DNA of 64,000 nucleotides, taken from NCBI RefSeq assembly GCF_029094505.1, contig NZ_CP119108.1, positions 2,790,001 to 2,854,000 of the forward strand. Reading direction: 5' to 3'. Shown in pieces: positions 30,157-38,967 of this stretch (positions are counted from its first letter, which is position 1; each line of letters opens with the position of its first letter). The position numbers and the translations under genes were made by a program. Below the pieces are notes generated by a model. That model worked only from the letters and a program-made list of their open reading frames with translations. It had not been told where the DNA came from and ran no database searches. Origin of the DNA: Microbacterium horticulturae (GTDB lineage: Bacteria; Actinomycetota; Actinomycetes; Actinomycetales; Microbacteriaceae).

Positions 30157-31154
30157 CCCGTCGTCGACGCCCGTGCGACGAGTTCGGGGCGGAAGAGCAC
30201 GTGGGCATGGGGATCTGCGCCGTCGGTGTCGGCGACGAGAAGGTCGACCGCCGTCGACCCGATGAGCTTCGCGGGCTGCCGGATCGAACTGAGCGGCACG
30301 ACGGCGGCGGCGGCGAAGTCGATGTCGTCGTACCCGATCAGAGCGATATCGTCGGGCACCCGGACCTCGCCCGTCATCACGAGCCCCTGCAGCAGTCCGA
30401 GGGCGATCAGGTCGTTCGCGGCGAACACCGCGTCGGGGCGGGCCGTCGGCGCGCGCCGCGCGAGGCGCTCGCCCGCGCGCCGGCCCTCTTCGACCGTGAG
30501 CCCGTCGGTGCCGACGTACTCGAGGGTCGCCTCGGCCGTGGCCGCGACCGCCTGCTGCGCGCCGTCGAGACGGTCGGCCACCTGACGCAGCGACGTCGGC
30601 CCGCCCACGAGCGCGAGGCGCCGGCGACCGATCTCGAGCAGATGGGCGGCCGCGATGCGCCCGCCCTCGATGTCGTCGACGGCCACCGACGGGAAGCCGT
30701 CCTCCTGTGACTGCCGATCGACCAGCACCACCGACATCCCACGCTCGCGCATGCGGCGCAGGCGCGGCAGATCCTCCGCGATGGGCGTGACGAGCACGCC
30801 CGAGACCCGCTGCTGCTCGAACAGGTCGAGCGCCGAGCGCTCGCGTTCGAGCTTCTCGTCGCTGTTGGCGACGAACACCGAGAGCCCGTGCTCGGCGGCG
30901 CGGTCCTCGGCGCCGCGTGCCACATCGGTGAAGAACGGGTTGCGGATGTCGAGCACGACCAGGCCGAGTGCACGGCTCCGCCCGGCGCGCAGCTGACGCG
31001 CGGCGTCGTTGCGCACGAAGCCGAGCTGAGCGATCGCACTCTGCACGCGCTCGACGGTCTGCGCGGAGACCTTGTCGGGGCGGTTGAGCACGTTCGACAC
31101 CGTGCCGACCGACACGCCCGCCGTCGCCGCGACGTCACGCACGCTGACCGCCAC
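30153..31154 (-). CDS. LacI-family transcriptional regulator
   Basis: A 333-residue repressor. The helix-turn-helix and hinge VRDVAATAGVSVGTVSNVLN occupy residues 5-24, followed by a periplasmic-binding-protein-like sensor domain (NPFFTDVARGAEDRA near 70, DRQ near 145, FAANDLIALGL near 250). The GTG at 31154 follows AAGGGG; an upstream ATG at 31184 is less likely. It lies downstream of the leftward GH78 gene, so it probably controls the rhamnose genes by binding the two TGAATCGATTCA sites at 34926 and 35016. It is also convergent with the apionate-like operon, so a role there is not excluded. Confidence 0.88.
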   Translation of the reverse strand: MAVSVRDVAATAGVSVGTVSNVLNRPDKVSAQTVERVQSAIAQLGFVRNDAARQLRAGRSRALGLVVLDIRNPFFTDVARGAEDRAAEHGLSVFVANSDEKLERERSALDLFEQQRVSGVLVTPIAEDLPRLRRMRERGMSVVLVDRQSQEDGFPSVAVDDIEGGRIAAAHLLEIGRRRLALVGGPTSLRQVADRLDGAQQAVAATAEATLEYVGTDGLTVEEGRRAGERLARRAPTARPDAVFAANDLIALGLLQGLVMTGEVRVPDDIALIGYDDIDFAAAAVVPLSSIRQPAKLIGSTAVDLLVADTDGADPHAHVLFRPELVARASTTG

Positions 31155-31220
31155 TGCGCCCCTTTCTTCGGGCCTCTCGCGCACCCCTCCCCGCGAGCCT
31201 ATGGTACGAAGGCGCCCTTC

Positions 31221-33500
31221 TCAGTCCGATGTGAACTCGTGCGCCCCGCCGATCACCTGCTCGATGCGTCCGTCCGGCAGGACCACCTCCGCGGGCAGGC
31301 CGTCGGGCAACTCGACGCGCAGCTCGACGCCCTCGGCCGAGCGCCGCCACCCCACGGAGACCGTGCCGGTGAACGTCTCATACGAGGTCTCGGCCCAGTC
31401 GATCCCGGGTCCAGGGACGGGCTGGATCCTCACCCGGCCGTAGCCCGGCTCCGCAGGACGGATGCCGCCGACCACCTGATAGATCCAGTCGACGACGGCG
31501 CCGAGCGCATAGTGGTTGAAGCTCGTCATCTCGCCGGGGTTGATCGTGCCGTCCGGCAGCATCGAGTCCCAGCGCTCCCAGACCGTGGTCGCGCCCATCG
31601 TGACCGGGTACAGCCAGGACGGGCACTGCTCCTCGAGCAGCAGCCGGTAGGCGTCGTCGGCGTGACCCGTCTGCGACAGAGCCCAGGTGACGAACGGCGT
31701 GCCGGCGAAGCCCGTGGTGACGCGGTAGTCGCGCTCGCGAACGAGCTCGGCCAGCCGCCGGCCCGCGGCATCCCGGCTCTCGCCGTCCACCAGGTCGAAG
31801 CAGATCGCGAGCGCGTACACCGTCGCGCAGTCGGACCGGATCCGACCCCCGTCGACATAGTGCTCCTTGAAGGCCGCACGGGTCCGCTGCGCAAGGCTCG
31901 CCCAGCGCTCGGCGTCGGCAGTACGACCCAGGATCTCGGCGGCCTCACCGGCGAACGCCGCAGAGCGGTACAGACACGCAGTGGCGACCACGCCGGGATC
32001 AGCCTTCGCTGCGGCCGGATTCTCGGGCGGAGCGTCGGGGTCGAGCCAGTCTCCAAACTGGAACCCCTGATCCCAGAGGCCCGTCGGCGAGAGGACCCGC
32101 TCGACCGATTCCAGATGCAGCACCATCGCCGGATAATGCGCGGCGAGCAGGCCGCGATCTCCGTAGGCCTGCCACAGAGCCTGCGGCACCCACACCGCCG
32201 CATCGCCCCAGATCGCGGTCGCATGGGGCTGGGCGAACGGGAAGCCCTCGGGGAAGTGTGCGTATTTGAGGACATCGGGCACCACGACGGGGACGACACC
32301 ACCGGGAGAGTTCTCGAGTTCGGCGCGCAGATCGCGCAACCAGCTGTCGAGGAAGCCCGACGTGTCGAACTGGAACGAGGCCGATGCCGCATAGGCAGCG
32401 ATGTCACCGGTCCAACCCAGTCGTTCGTCACGCTGCGGGCAGTCGGTGGGCACGCTCAGGAAGTTCCCCTTCTGCCCCCAGACCGAGTTGTGCACGAGCT
32501 GGTTCACCAGCGGGTGGGAACAACGGAAGCGTCCGGTGCGACGCATGTCGGAGTGGACGACGACGGCTTCGAGATCGTCGGCCGTCACCTCGCCCGGCCA
32601 GCCGTCCACCTCGACGTAGCGGAACCCGTGGAAGGTGAACGTCGGCTCGAACGCGTCGACCTCACCGGACAGCACGAACTCGTCGGTGGCCTGCGCCGCC
32701 CGCAGCGGACGCGTGCCGAGCTCGCCGTGCTCGAGGACCTCGGCATGGCGCAGCGTGATTCGGGTGCCCGCCGGCCCCTGCACCGTGCAGCGCACCCATC
32801 CGACGAGGTTCTGCCCGAAGTCGACGAGGGTGCGACCGGAAGGCGAGAGCCAGATGCGCTCGGGGCGCAGCACCTCGTGACGTGTGACCGGTGGGCTGCT
32901 CTGCGCCACGAGCGTTCCGCGATCGACCTCGACCGGGACCACGTCGAGCCGTTGCGCGTCGCCGGCACGGAGGCGCGCGTCGATGGTCTGGCCGTTGTAG
33001 AGCGAGTTCCGCGTGATCTCGGACGACTCCGCGCTCCATTCCGTGGAAGTCGGGATGCGGCGCAGCTCACCGTCGGCGAACGTCACCGTCAACTCGGCGG
33101 CGACGGCGATGCGGTCGCCGTAGTTGGCGTCGGCCTCTGCGAATCCGAGGTCGCCCCGGTACCAGCCGTTGCCGAGCAGCAACTCGATGCGCACGTCACC
33201 GTGGCCGCCCCTCCGCAGGAGCTCGGTGACGTCGTGGGTCTGCACAGGCAGCCGCCACTCGTACGACGTCCACCCGGGCGCGAGCACCTCATCCGACACG
33301 GGTGTGCCGTCGATGCGGGCCTCGTACACGCCGTGTGCCGTGGCTGCCAGCGTCGCGGACGCGATGTCGGAGCGTGAGCGGCCGAGGGGTGCCCGCGTCC
33401 ACAGGCGCACGGCCTGCTCACGGGGCGCGTCCGCGCCGATGAACACGGCGTGCTCGAGAAGTCGGTCGGGCGAGACCGGGGCGTTCGTTAGGGGGGTCAT
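31221..33500 (-). CDS. GH78 alpha-L-rhamnosidase (759 aa)
   Basis: A 759-residue family 78 glycosidase without a signal peptide. It carries an N-terminal beta-sandwich (GVYEARIDGTPV near 57), the LVDFGQNLVGWVR segment, FTFHGFRYVEV near 290, and the catalytic (alpha/alpha)6 barrel with DCPQRDERLGWTGD near residue 352 (general acid Glu and partner Asp residues) and GATTVWERWDS near 640 (general base Glu). It releases terminal alpha-L-rhamnose from plant oligosaccharides or flavonoid glycosides. It lacks the long N-terminal domain of its neighbour at 35045, so the two may differ in substrate. It is 63 bases downstream of the MFS gene in the same operon. Confidence 0.93.
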   Translation of the reverse strand: MTPLTNAPVSPDRLLEHAVFIGADAPREQAVRLWTRAPLGRSRSDIASATLAATAHGVYEARIDGTPVSDEVLAPGWTSYEWRLPVQTHDVTELLRRGGHGDVRIELLLGNGWYRGDLGFAEADANYGDRIAVAAELTVTFADGELRRIPTSTEWSAESSEITRNSLYNGQTIDARLRAGDAQRLDVVPVEVDRGTLVAQSSPPVTRHEVLRPERIWLSPSGRTLVDFGQNLVGWVRCTVQGPAGTRITLRHAEVLEHGELGTRPLRAAQATDEFVLSGEVDAFEPTFTFHGFRYVEVDGWPGEVTADDLEAVVVHSDMRRTGRFRCSHPLVNQLVHNSVWGQKGNFLSVPTDCPQRDERLGWTGDIAAYAASASFQFDTSGFLDSWLRDLRAELENSPGGVVPVVVPDVLKYAHFPEGFPFAQPHATAIWGDAAVWVPQALWQAYGDRGLLAAHYPAMVLHLESVERVLSPTGLWDQGFQFGDWLDPDAPPENPAAAKADPGVVATACLYRSAAFAGEAAEILGRTADAERWASLAQRTRAAFKEHYVDGGRIRSDCATVYALAICFDLVDGESRDAAGRRLAELVRERDYRVTTGFAGTPFVTWALSQTGHADDAYRLLLEEQCPSWLYPVTMGATTVWERWDSMLPDGTINPGEMTSFNHYALGAVVDWIYQVVGGIRPAEPGYGRVRIQPVPGPGIDWAETSYETFTGTVSVGWRRSAEGVELRVELPDGLPAEVVLPDGRIEQVIGGAHEFTSD

Positions 33501-33563
33501 GTCTCCTTCGTTGCGTGTGTCGTCACGAGGGGCGGTGCGGCCGCTCCGGCCGCACCGCCGCGA

Positions 33564-34847
33564 TCAGACCTGTGCGGGCGTCTCCGCCTCGAGCTGCTTC
33601 TCCTCGGCGAACTGGTCGCCGCCGCGCCGCCGGAACGTGAACCATGCGACGAGAAGACCGATGGCGACGAGAGCAGACAGTGCGTAGTAGAGGCCCTGCG
33701 GACTCACCGCGATCAGCGCGGGGGTCGCGAACGCGAGCAGCGCGGCGATCACGCGGGCGACCGCGATGATCGTCCCCTGCGCGGTCGAGCGCAGAAGCGT
33801 GGGGAAGGACTCCTGCGTCCACACCTTCATGATGCCCTCGAAGGCGAACGCGCCGCCGAAGGCCAGGGCGAAGTTCATGATCACGATCGTCACGAGCGAG
33901 AAGCCGAACACGGCCGGCGCCAGGTAGCCCAGCAGCAGCACGACCGCGCCGGCGGCGAAGAACGCCATGCGGTGGCGGCCACCCACGATCTTCATGAACC
34001 ACAGACCGAAGAGGATGCCCACGGGGAAGGAGACCAGGCCGATCGCCGAGTTCGTCGCCACCGAGATGCCCGCGACGTTCACGGCGAGATAGGTGCCGAA
34101 CTGACCGCCCGTGTTGGCCGCGGTGTTCGTGAGCGCGTAGAAGACGAGGAGCGCCGCGAACGGCGCCACGTAGGGCGCGCGCAGGAGGTCACGGATGTGC
34201 ACACGATCCGCGCGGACGGTGGTGATCCCCTGGGCGCGCTCATCGCGGGCCGCACGCCAGCGTGCCGACTCGGGGATCGACAGACGGCAGAAGAACACGA
34301 TGAGGGCCATGACCCCGACCTGCCCGAACAGCAGCTGACCGCCGAGCCGTCCCGCGTCGCCGAAGAAGGTGGCGATGAGGACGGCGCTGAGGATTCCGAT
34401 CGTCCACAGGATGTTGGACAGGCCGATGATCGCGCCGCGGTTCTTGTCGGAGGCCGCCTCGGAGATGGTGGACAGCGACACCGGCAGGTCTGCTCCGGTG
34501 CCGAGTCCGGCAAGGACGACGCCCAGCAGCAGCAGCGGGAAGGCCGTGCTGAACACCAGGAGCGTCGCGCCGATCGCGATGATGAGCATCGTCACGAGGA
34601 AGACGGAGCGCCGGCCGAAGCGATCGCTGATGCGTCCGCCGAAGATGGCGCCGATCGCGATGCACAGGGTGAGCATGCCCGACATGACACCGATCTCGGT
34701 CTCGGTCACGCCGATCGTGTGCTGGTAGATGACGAGCGCGATACCCGTGGCGACGATGGTCGAGGCGTCGATGTACGACGCCATGCCGCACACCACCCCC
34801 GTCCACCAGGCGTTCGCCTGTTGGTAGTTCGAGGTCGTGATGGCCAT
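33564..34847 (-). CDS. MFS sugar transporter, probable rhamnose/rhamnoside importer
   Basis: A 427-residue major facilitator protein with 12 hydrophobic helices. GGRISDRFGRRSVF after helix 2 and IPESARW after helix 6 are the sugar porter (MFS_1/Sugar_tr) signatures. The N terminus is short and the C terminus is acidic and polar. It is first gene of the leftward arm of the rhamnose regulon (MFS-GH78-lacI), and its promoter holds the palindrome TGAATCGATTCA. As both rhamnosidases lack signal peptides, it may import intact rhamnosyl oligosaccharides, as well as free rhamnose. Confidence 0.85.
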   Translation of the reverse strand: MAITTSNYQQANAWWTGVVCGMASYIDASTIVATGIALVIYQHTIGVTETEIGVMSGMLTLCIAIGAIFGGRISDRFGRRSVFLVTMLIIAIGATLLVFSTAFPLLLLGVVLAGLGTGADLPVSLSTISEAASDKNRGAIIGLSNILWTIGILSAVLIATFFGDAGRLGGQLLFGQVGVMALIVFFCRLSIPESARWRAARDERAQGITTVRADRVHIRDLLRAPYVAPFAALLVFYALTNTAANTGGQFGTYLAVNVAGISVATNSAIGLVSFPVGILFGLWFMKIVGGRHRMAFFAAGAVVLLLGYLAPAVFGFSLVTIVIMNFALAFGGAFAFEGIMKVWTQESFPTLLRSTAQGTIIAVARVIAALLAFATPALIAVSPQGLYYALSALVAIGLLVAWFTFRRRGGDQFAEEKQLEAETPAQV

Positions 34848-34925
34848 GGGTTCTCCTTTGAACGGACGCAGCGATGCGGTCTTCTGGGACGGGTGAACTG
34901 CTTGACCGGGAAGCTAACACAAGAA

Positions 34926-34937
34926 TGAATCGATTCA
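34926..34937. promoter_or_regulatory. LacI-type operator, copy 1
   Basis: TGAATCGATTCA is a perfect 12-base palindrome with the central CG typical of LacI-family operators. On the minus strand it overlaps TTGTGA, which with TAGCTT 18 bases downstream makes a plausible promoter for the MFS-GH78 arm. Confidence 0.8.
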
Positions 34938-34968
34938 CAAGATCCGATCTCGACGATAAGTATCTTCG

Positions 34969-34998
34969 TTGACAACTTTGACGACGGCACGGTAGCGT
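34969..34998 (+). promoter_or_regulatory. Promoter of the rhamnose catabolic operon
   Basis: TTGACA (34969-34974) and TAGCGT (34993-34998) with an 18-base spacer form the best vegetative promoter match in this gap. The second operator copy starts 17 bases further, just downstream of +1, so repression would block early elongation or open-complex formation. Confidence 0.65.
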
Positions 34999-35015
34999 GG
35001 CGAAAACCAGATTTT

Positions 35016-35027
35016 TGAATCGATTCA
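35016..35027. promoter_or_regulatory. LacI-type operator, copy 2
   Basis: A second exact TGAATCGATTCA, 90 bases centre to centre from copy 1. It lies in the 5' leader of the rightward GH78 gene. Two sites between divergent promoters would allow one LacI dimer or tetramer to control both arms, possibly with DNA looping. Confidence 0.8.
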
Positions 35028-35044
35028 TCGACACGGAGGTCGTT

Positions 35045-37804
35045 GTGAACGTTCGCCTCACGCATCTGCGCGCCGACCATCTGACAGCGCCACTCGCGCT
35101 ACGCCGCACGACCCCGCGGCTCTCCTGGCGTCTCGAGGCGGAGGGGGCTCCGGCGAGCGCCGTCGCCCACCGCGTCCGCATCCACCGGGCCATCCCCGAC
35201 GGCACGTCGGAGATGGTGCACGACACCGGCTGGGTCGACTCCCCCGACGGCACGTCACAGCCGGACGGCTTCACGGGCCTGCCCGGCGAGGAGTATCGAT
35301 GGCAGGTCACGGTGCGCACGGCCGACGGCGGAGAGACGACGGCGGAGAGCGGCTTCGGCATCGGGCTGAGCGAGTGGGGCGCACCGTGGGCCGAGCCGGT
35401 GCAGCAGCCCGTTCTCGAAGACGGTCCCCTGCAGCTCGGACCGGAGGCCTTCGGCGCTGCGGCCAGCGCCGGCCCTCCCGGTGACCGGTTGCACCCGCCG
35501 CGGCACCTTCGGCAGTCGTTCGCGCTGCCCGCACGGCCGGTGCGCGCGCGGCTGCGGATCACGAGCCAGGGAGTGCATCAGCCCTCCGTCAACGGCGCGC
35601 CCGTCGGTGACGGCGTGCTCGCCCCGGGCTATGAGAGCTATCAGCACGCGATCTCCGTGATGACCCACGATGTCACGGCACAGCTGGCGCCCGGCGAGAA
35701 CGTCCTCGGCGTCGTCCTCGGCGACGGCTGGTACGCCGGCCGCATCTCGATCCTCGGACGCAGCGCACAGTACGGCGATCTGCTCCGGGCGAGCTGGCGG
35801 CTCGAGGTCGATCTCCCTGACGGAACGCGCATGCTCATCACCCCAGACGACTCCGTCACCTCCGCGCGGGGGCCCATCGACTGGTCCGACATCTTCATCG
35901 GCGAGCGCCACGACGCCCGCTCCGCGATCCCCGGCTGGGATGCACCGGGCTTCGACGACAGCGGCTGGAACGCCTGCGCGCTGCGGACCGTCGAGGTGCC
36001 GCTGCGGCCGTTCATCGGCGAGCCGATCACCCGGGTCGCCGAGCTTCCCGTGCAGCAGATCCTGACGACGCCCTCCGGCGACACGGTGCTCGACTTCGGT
36101 CAGGTCCTCGCCGGCAGGGTGCGGATGACAGTCCGCGGACGCCGCGGTCAGGTCGTGCGCCTCGAGCACGCCGAGGTCGTCGACAGCACGGGCGAGTTCC
36201 TGGACAACATCCTCGGCGTGAACAAGGACCAGGCCGACGAGTACGTGCTCTCAGGCGCTCCCGAGGGCGAGACGTGGGAGCCGCTGTTCACCTTCCACGG
36301 CTTCCGCTACGTGAAGCTCATCGGCTACCCGGGCGCACCGCGCCCCGAGGACTTCGCCGCGGTGGTCATCGCGAACGACCTCGAGCAGACGGCATCCTTC
36401 CGCTCTTCGGATCCCCGTCTCGACCGACTGGTGCAGAACACGATCTGGTCGCAGCGGTCGAACTTCCTCGCGGTGCCGACCGACTGCCCCCAGCGCGAGC
36501 GCGCCGGCTGGACCGGCGACCTGCAGATCTTCGCCCCGACGGCCGCCACCCTGATGGGCGTCGCGTCGTTCCTCGAGCGGTGGCTGGAGAACCTGCGCAC
36601 CGATCAGAGCGTGCGCGACGGTGTCGTGCCGATCATCGTCCCGATGCCGCCGGCGATGGACGAGGTCGACCACGGCGAGGACAGCGTTCTCGACATCCGT
36701 GACGCCGCGGGATGGAGCGACGCGGTGACCATCGCGCCCTGGGAGCTGTACCGGCACTACGGCGATCCCCGGTTCCTGAGCGACAACCTCGCTGCGATGA
36801 CGGCGTGGGTCGAGCATCAGACGAAGGACGCCGCGGTCACGCTGCCCCCACGTCTCCGCGATGCGCCGCTGAGCGAGCGCCAGCGCGCGAACCACGCGCT
36901 GCTCTGGAACGGCCGCATGAACTTCGGCGACTGGCTCGCCCCATCGACCCTCGCCTCGGGCGAGGACGAGTTCGAGGCCATGATGATCGCGCCGAAGCTG
37001 ACTGCGGAGCTCACCGGCCCGCTGTTCCAGCTGCGATCGCTCGACCTCCTCGCCGCGGCCTCCGACGAGCTCGGCGACGATGCGGAGGCGACACGGCGTC
37101 GTGCGCAGGCCGCGGAGGTGCGACGCGCCTTCGCGGAGGAGTACCTCGCCGACGATGGCCGGATCATCCCCGACATGCAGGGCATCTACGTGCTGGCGCT
37201 GGCCTTCGATGCGGTGCCGGCGGACCGGAAGGCGACCGTCGTCGACCGGCTCGTCGAACTCATCCACACCGCCGGTGACCACCTGGACACCGGGTTCGTC
37301 TCGGTGCCCTTCCTCCTCGACGTGCTCTGGGAGAACGGCCACGCCGAACTCGCTCGCACCCTGCTGCATCAGGACTCGGCGCCCTCGTGGCTCTACGAGG
37401 TCGACCACGGCGCCACCACCATCTGGGAGGCCTGGCACGCCGTGCACGAGGACGGCACCGTCGACCGCGTGTCGATGAACCACTACGCGTTCGGCTGCGT
37501 CGTCGACTGGATCATGCGCCGCCAGGCCGGCATCGATCTGGTCGCGCCGGGGTACGCGCGGTGGCGCATCGCCCCCGATCTCGACGGACGTCTCGATCAC
37601 TGCGCGGCCCACGTCGACACCCCCTCCGGTCGGTTGGCCGTCGAGTGGAGCCGAGACCGCGACGCGGCATCCCTCACCATCACCGTCCCGCCAGGGACGT
37701 CCGGAACAGTCGTCGTCCCGGACGGCTGGCGCCTCGACGGCGAGTCCGAGCACGGCGCCGGGACCCGCACACTGACCATCGCACGAGAAAGCACCGCATC
37801 ATGA
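35045..37804 (+). CDS. GH78 alpha-L-rhamnosidase, large form (919 aa)
   Basis: A 919-residue family 78 enzyme. The N-terminal fibronectin-like domain (SWRLEAEGAPASAVAHRVRI near residues 23-42) precedes two beta domains (VNGAPVGDGVLAPGYESY near 183), LDFGQVLAGRVRM near 350, FTFHGFRYVKL near 417, and the catalytic barrel with DCPQRERAGWTGD near 479 (Asp, general-acid Glu and Asp in the known 5 and 7 spacing) and GATTIWEAWHAV near 785. No signal peptide. The GTG at 35045 follows GGAGGT at the right distance. First gene of the rightward rhamnose operon; its stop overlaps rhaI (ATGA). Confidence 0.93.
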   Translation: MNVRLTHLRADHLTAPLALRRTTPRLSWRLEAEGAPASAVAHRVRIHRAIPDGTSEMVHDTGWVDSPDGTSQPDGFTGLPGEEYRWQVTVRTADGGETTAESGFGIGLSEWGAPWAEPVQQPVLEDGPLQLGPEAFGAAASAGPPGDRLHPPRHLRQSFALPARPVRARLRITSQGVHQPSVNGAPVGDGVLAPGYESYQHAISVMTHDVTAQLAPGENVLGVVLGDGWYAGRISILGRSAQYGDLLRASWRLEVDLPDGTRMLITPDDSVTSARGPIDWSDIFIGERHDARSAIPGWDAPGFDDSGWNACALRTVEVPLRPFIGEPITRVAELPVQQILTTPSGDTVLDFGQVLAGRVRMTVRGRRGQVVRLEHAEVVDSTGEFLDNILGVNKDQADEYVLSGAPEGETWEPLFTFHGFRYVKLIGYPGAPRPEDFAAVVIANDLEQTASFRSSDPRLDRLVQNTIWSQRSNFLAVPTDCPQRERAGWTGDLQIFAPTAATLMGVASFLERWLENLRTDQSVRDGVVPIIVPMPPAMDEVDHGEDSVLDIRDAAGWSDAVTIAPWELYRHYGDPRFLSDNLAAMTAWVEHQTKDAAVTLPPRLRDAPLSERQRANHALLWNGRMNFGDWLAPSTLASGEDEFEAMMIAPKLTAELTGPLFQLRSLDLLAAASDELGDDAEATRRRAQAAEVRRAFAEEYLADDGRIIPDMQGIYVLALAFDAVPADRKATVVDRLVELIHTAGDHLDTGFVSVPFLLDVLWENGHAELARTLLHQDSAPSWLYEVDHGATTIWEAWHAVHEDGTVDRVSMNHYAFGCVVDWIMRRQAGIDLVAPGYARWRIAPDLDGRLDHCAAHVDTPSGRLAVEWSRDRDAASLTITVPPGTSGTVVVPDGWRLDGESEHGAGTRTLTIARESTAS

Positions 37805-38967
37805 CCGCACTTTCCCCCGAGATCCTGAACACACTCGAGAAGCAGACCATCGAGCTGCCCAGTTGGGCGTTCGGCAACTCGGGCACGCGGTTCAAGGTGT
37901 TCACCACGCCCGGAACGCCGCGCGACCCGTTCGAGAAGGTCGCCGACGCTGCGCAGGTCAACGCCCTCACGGGCCTGGCACCCAGCGTCGCCCTGCACAT
38001 CCCATGGGACCTCGTCGACGACTTCGACGCACTCCGCCGGCACGCCGAGGGCCTCGGCGTGCGCCTGGGCACGATCAACTCCAACGCGTTCCAGGACGAC
38101 GACTACAAGTTCGGATCACTGACCTCGGCTGACGACACGGTGCGCCGCAAGGCGATCGACCACCACCTCGCGTGTATCGATGTGATGGATGCCACGGGCA
38201 GCCGTGACCTGAAGATCTGGCTGGCCGACGGCACGAACTATCCGGGCCAGGACGATATGCGCGCCCGCCAGGACCGGCTGCACGAATCACTCACCGAGAT
38301 CTACGCGCGTCTGGGTGACGAACAGCGCCTCGTGCTCGAGTACAAGTTCTTCGAGCCGGCGTTCTATCACACCGACGTACCCGACTGGGGAACGTCGTAC
38401 GCGCAGGTGAGCGCTCTGGGCGACAAGGCGATGGTGTGCCTCGACACCGGCCACCACGCCCCCGGCACCAACATCGAGTTCATCGTCATGCAGCTGCTGC
38501 GCCTGGGCAAGCTCGGTTCCTTCGACTTCAATTCGCGCTTCTACGCCGACGACGATCTGATCGTCGGTGCGGCCGATCCCTTCCAGCTGTTCCGCATCCT
38601 CGTCGAGGTCATCCGCGGCGGGGGCCTGAACAACCCCGACGTCGCATTCATGCTCGACCAGTGCCACAACATCGAGAAGAAGATCCCCGGACAGATCCGC
38701 TCGGTGCTGAACGTGCAGGAGATGACCGCCCGGGCCCTGCTGCTCGACGGCGACGCTCTGGCCGCGGCCCAGAAGGCGAACGACGTACTGGCCGCCAACG
38801 CGGTGTTCATGGACGCCTTCCAGACCGATGTGCGCCCGGCTCTGGCCCAGTGGCGCGAGTCGCGGGGGCTGCCTGCCGATCCGATGGCCGCGTACGCTGC
38901 GTGCGGGTACCAGGAGAAGATCGAGGCCGAGCGCGTGGGCGGCGTGCAGGCCGGATGGGGAGCATGA
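37801..38967 (+). CDS. rhaI: L-rhamnose isomerase
   Basis: A 388-residue isomerase of the RhaI type (Pseudomonas/actinobacterial form rather than E. coli RhaA), converting L-rhamnose to L-rhamnulose. Metal-binding positions typical of the TIM barrel are seen: EYKFFEPAFYH near 180, CLDTGHHAPGTNIE near 215 and SFDFNSRFYADDD near 240. Starting ATG overlaps the GH78 stop (ATGA), and its own stop overlaps the aldolase start (ATGA), so the three are translationally coupled. Confidence 0.93.
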   Translation: MTALSPEILNTLEKQTIELPSWAFGNSGTRFKVFTTPGTPRDPFEKVADAAQVNALTGLAPSVALHIPWDLVDDFDALRRHAEGLGVRLGTINSNAFQDDDYKFGSLTSADDTVRRKAIDHHLACIDVMDATGSRDLKIWLADGTNYPGQDDMRARQDRLHESLTEIYARLGDEQRLVLEYKFFEPAFYHTDVPDWGTSYAQVSALGDKAMVCLDTGHHAPGTNIEFIVMQLLRLGKLGSFDFNSRFYADDDLIVGAADPFQLFRILVEVIRGGGLNNPDVAFMLDQCHNIEKKIPGQIRSVLNVQEMTARALLLDGDALAAAQKANDVLAANAVFMDAFQTDVRPALAQWRESRGLPADPMAAYAACGYQEKIEAERVGGVQAGWGA

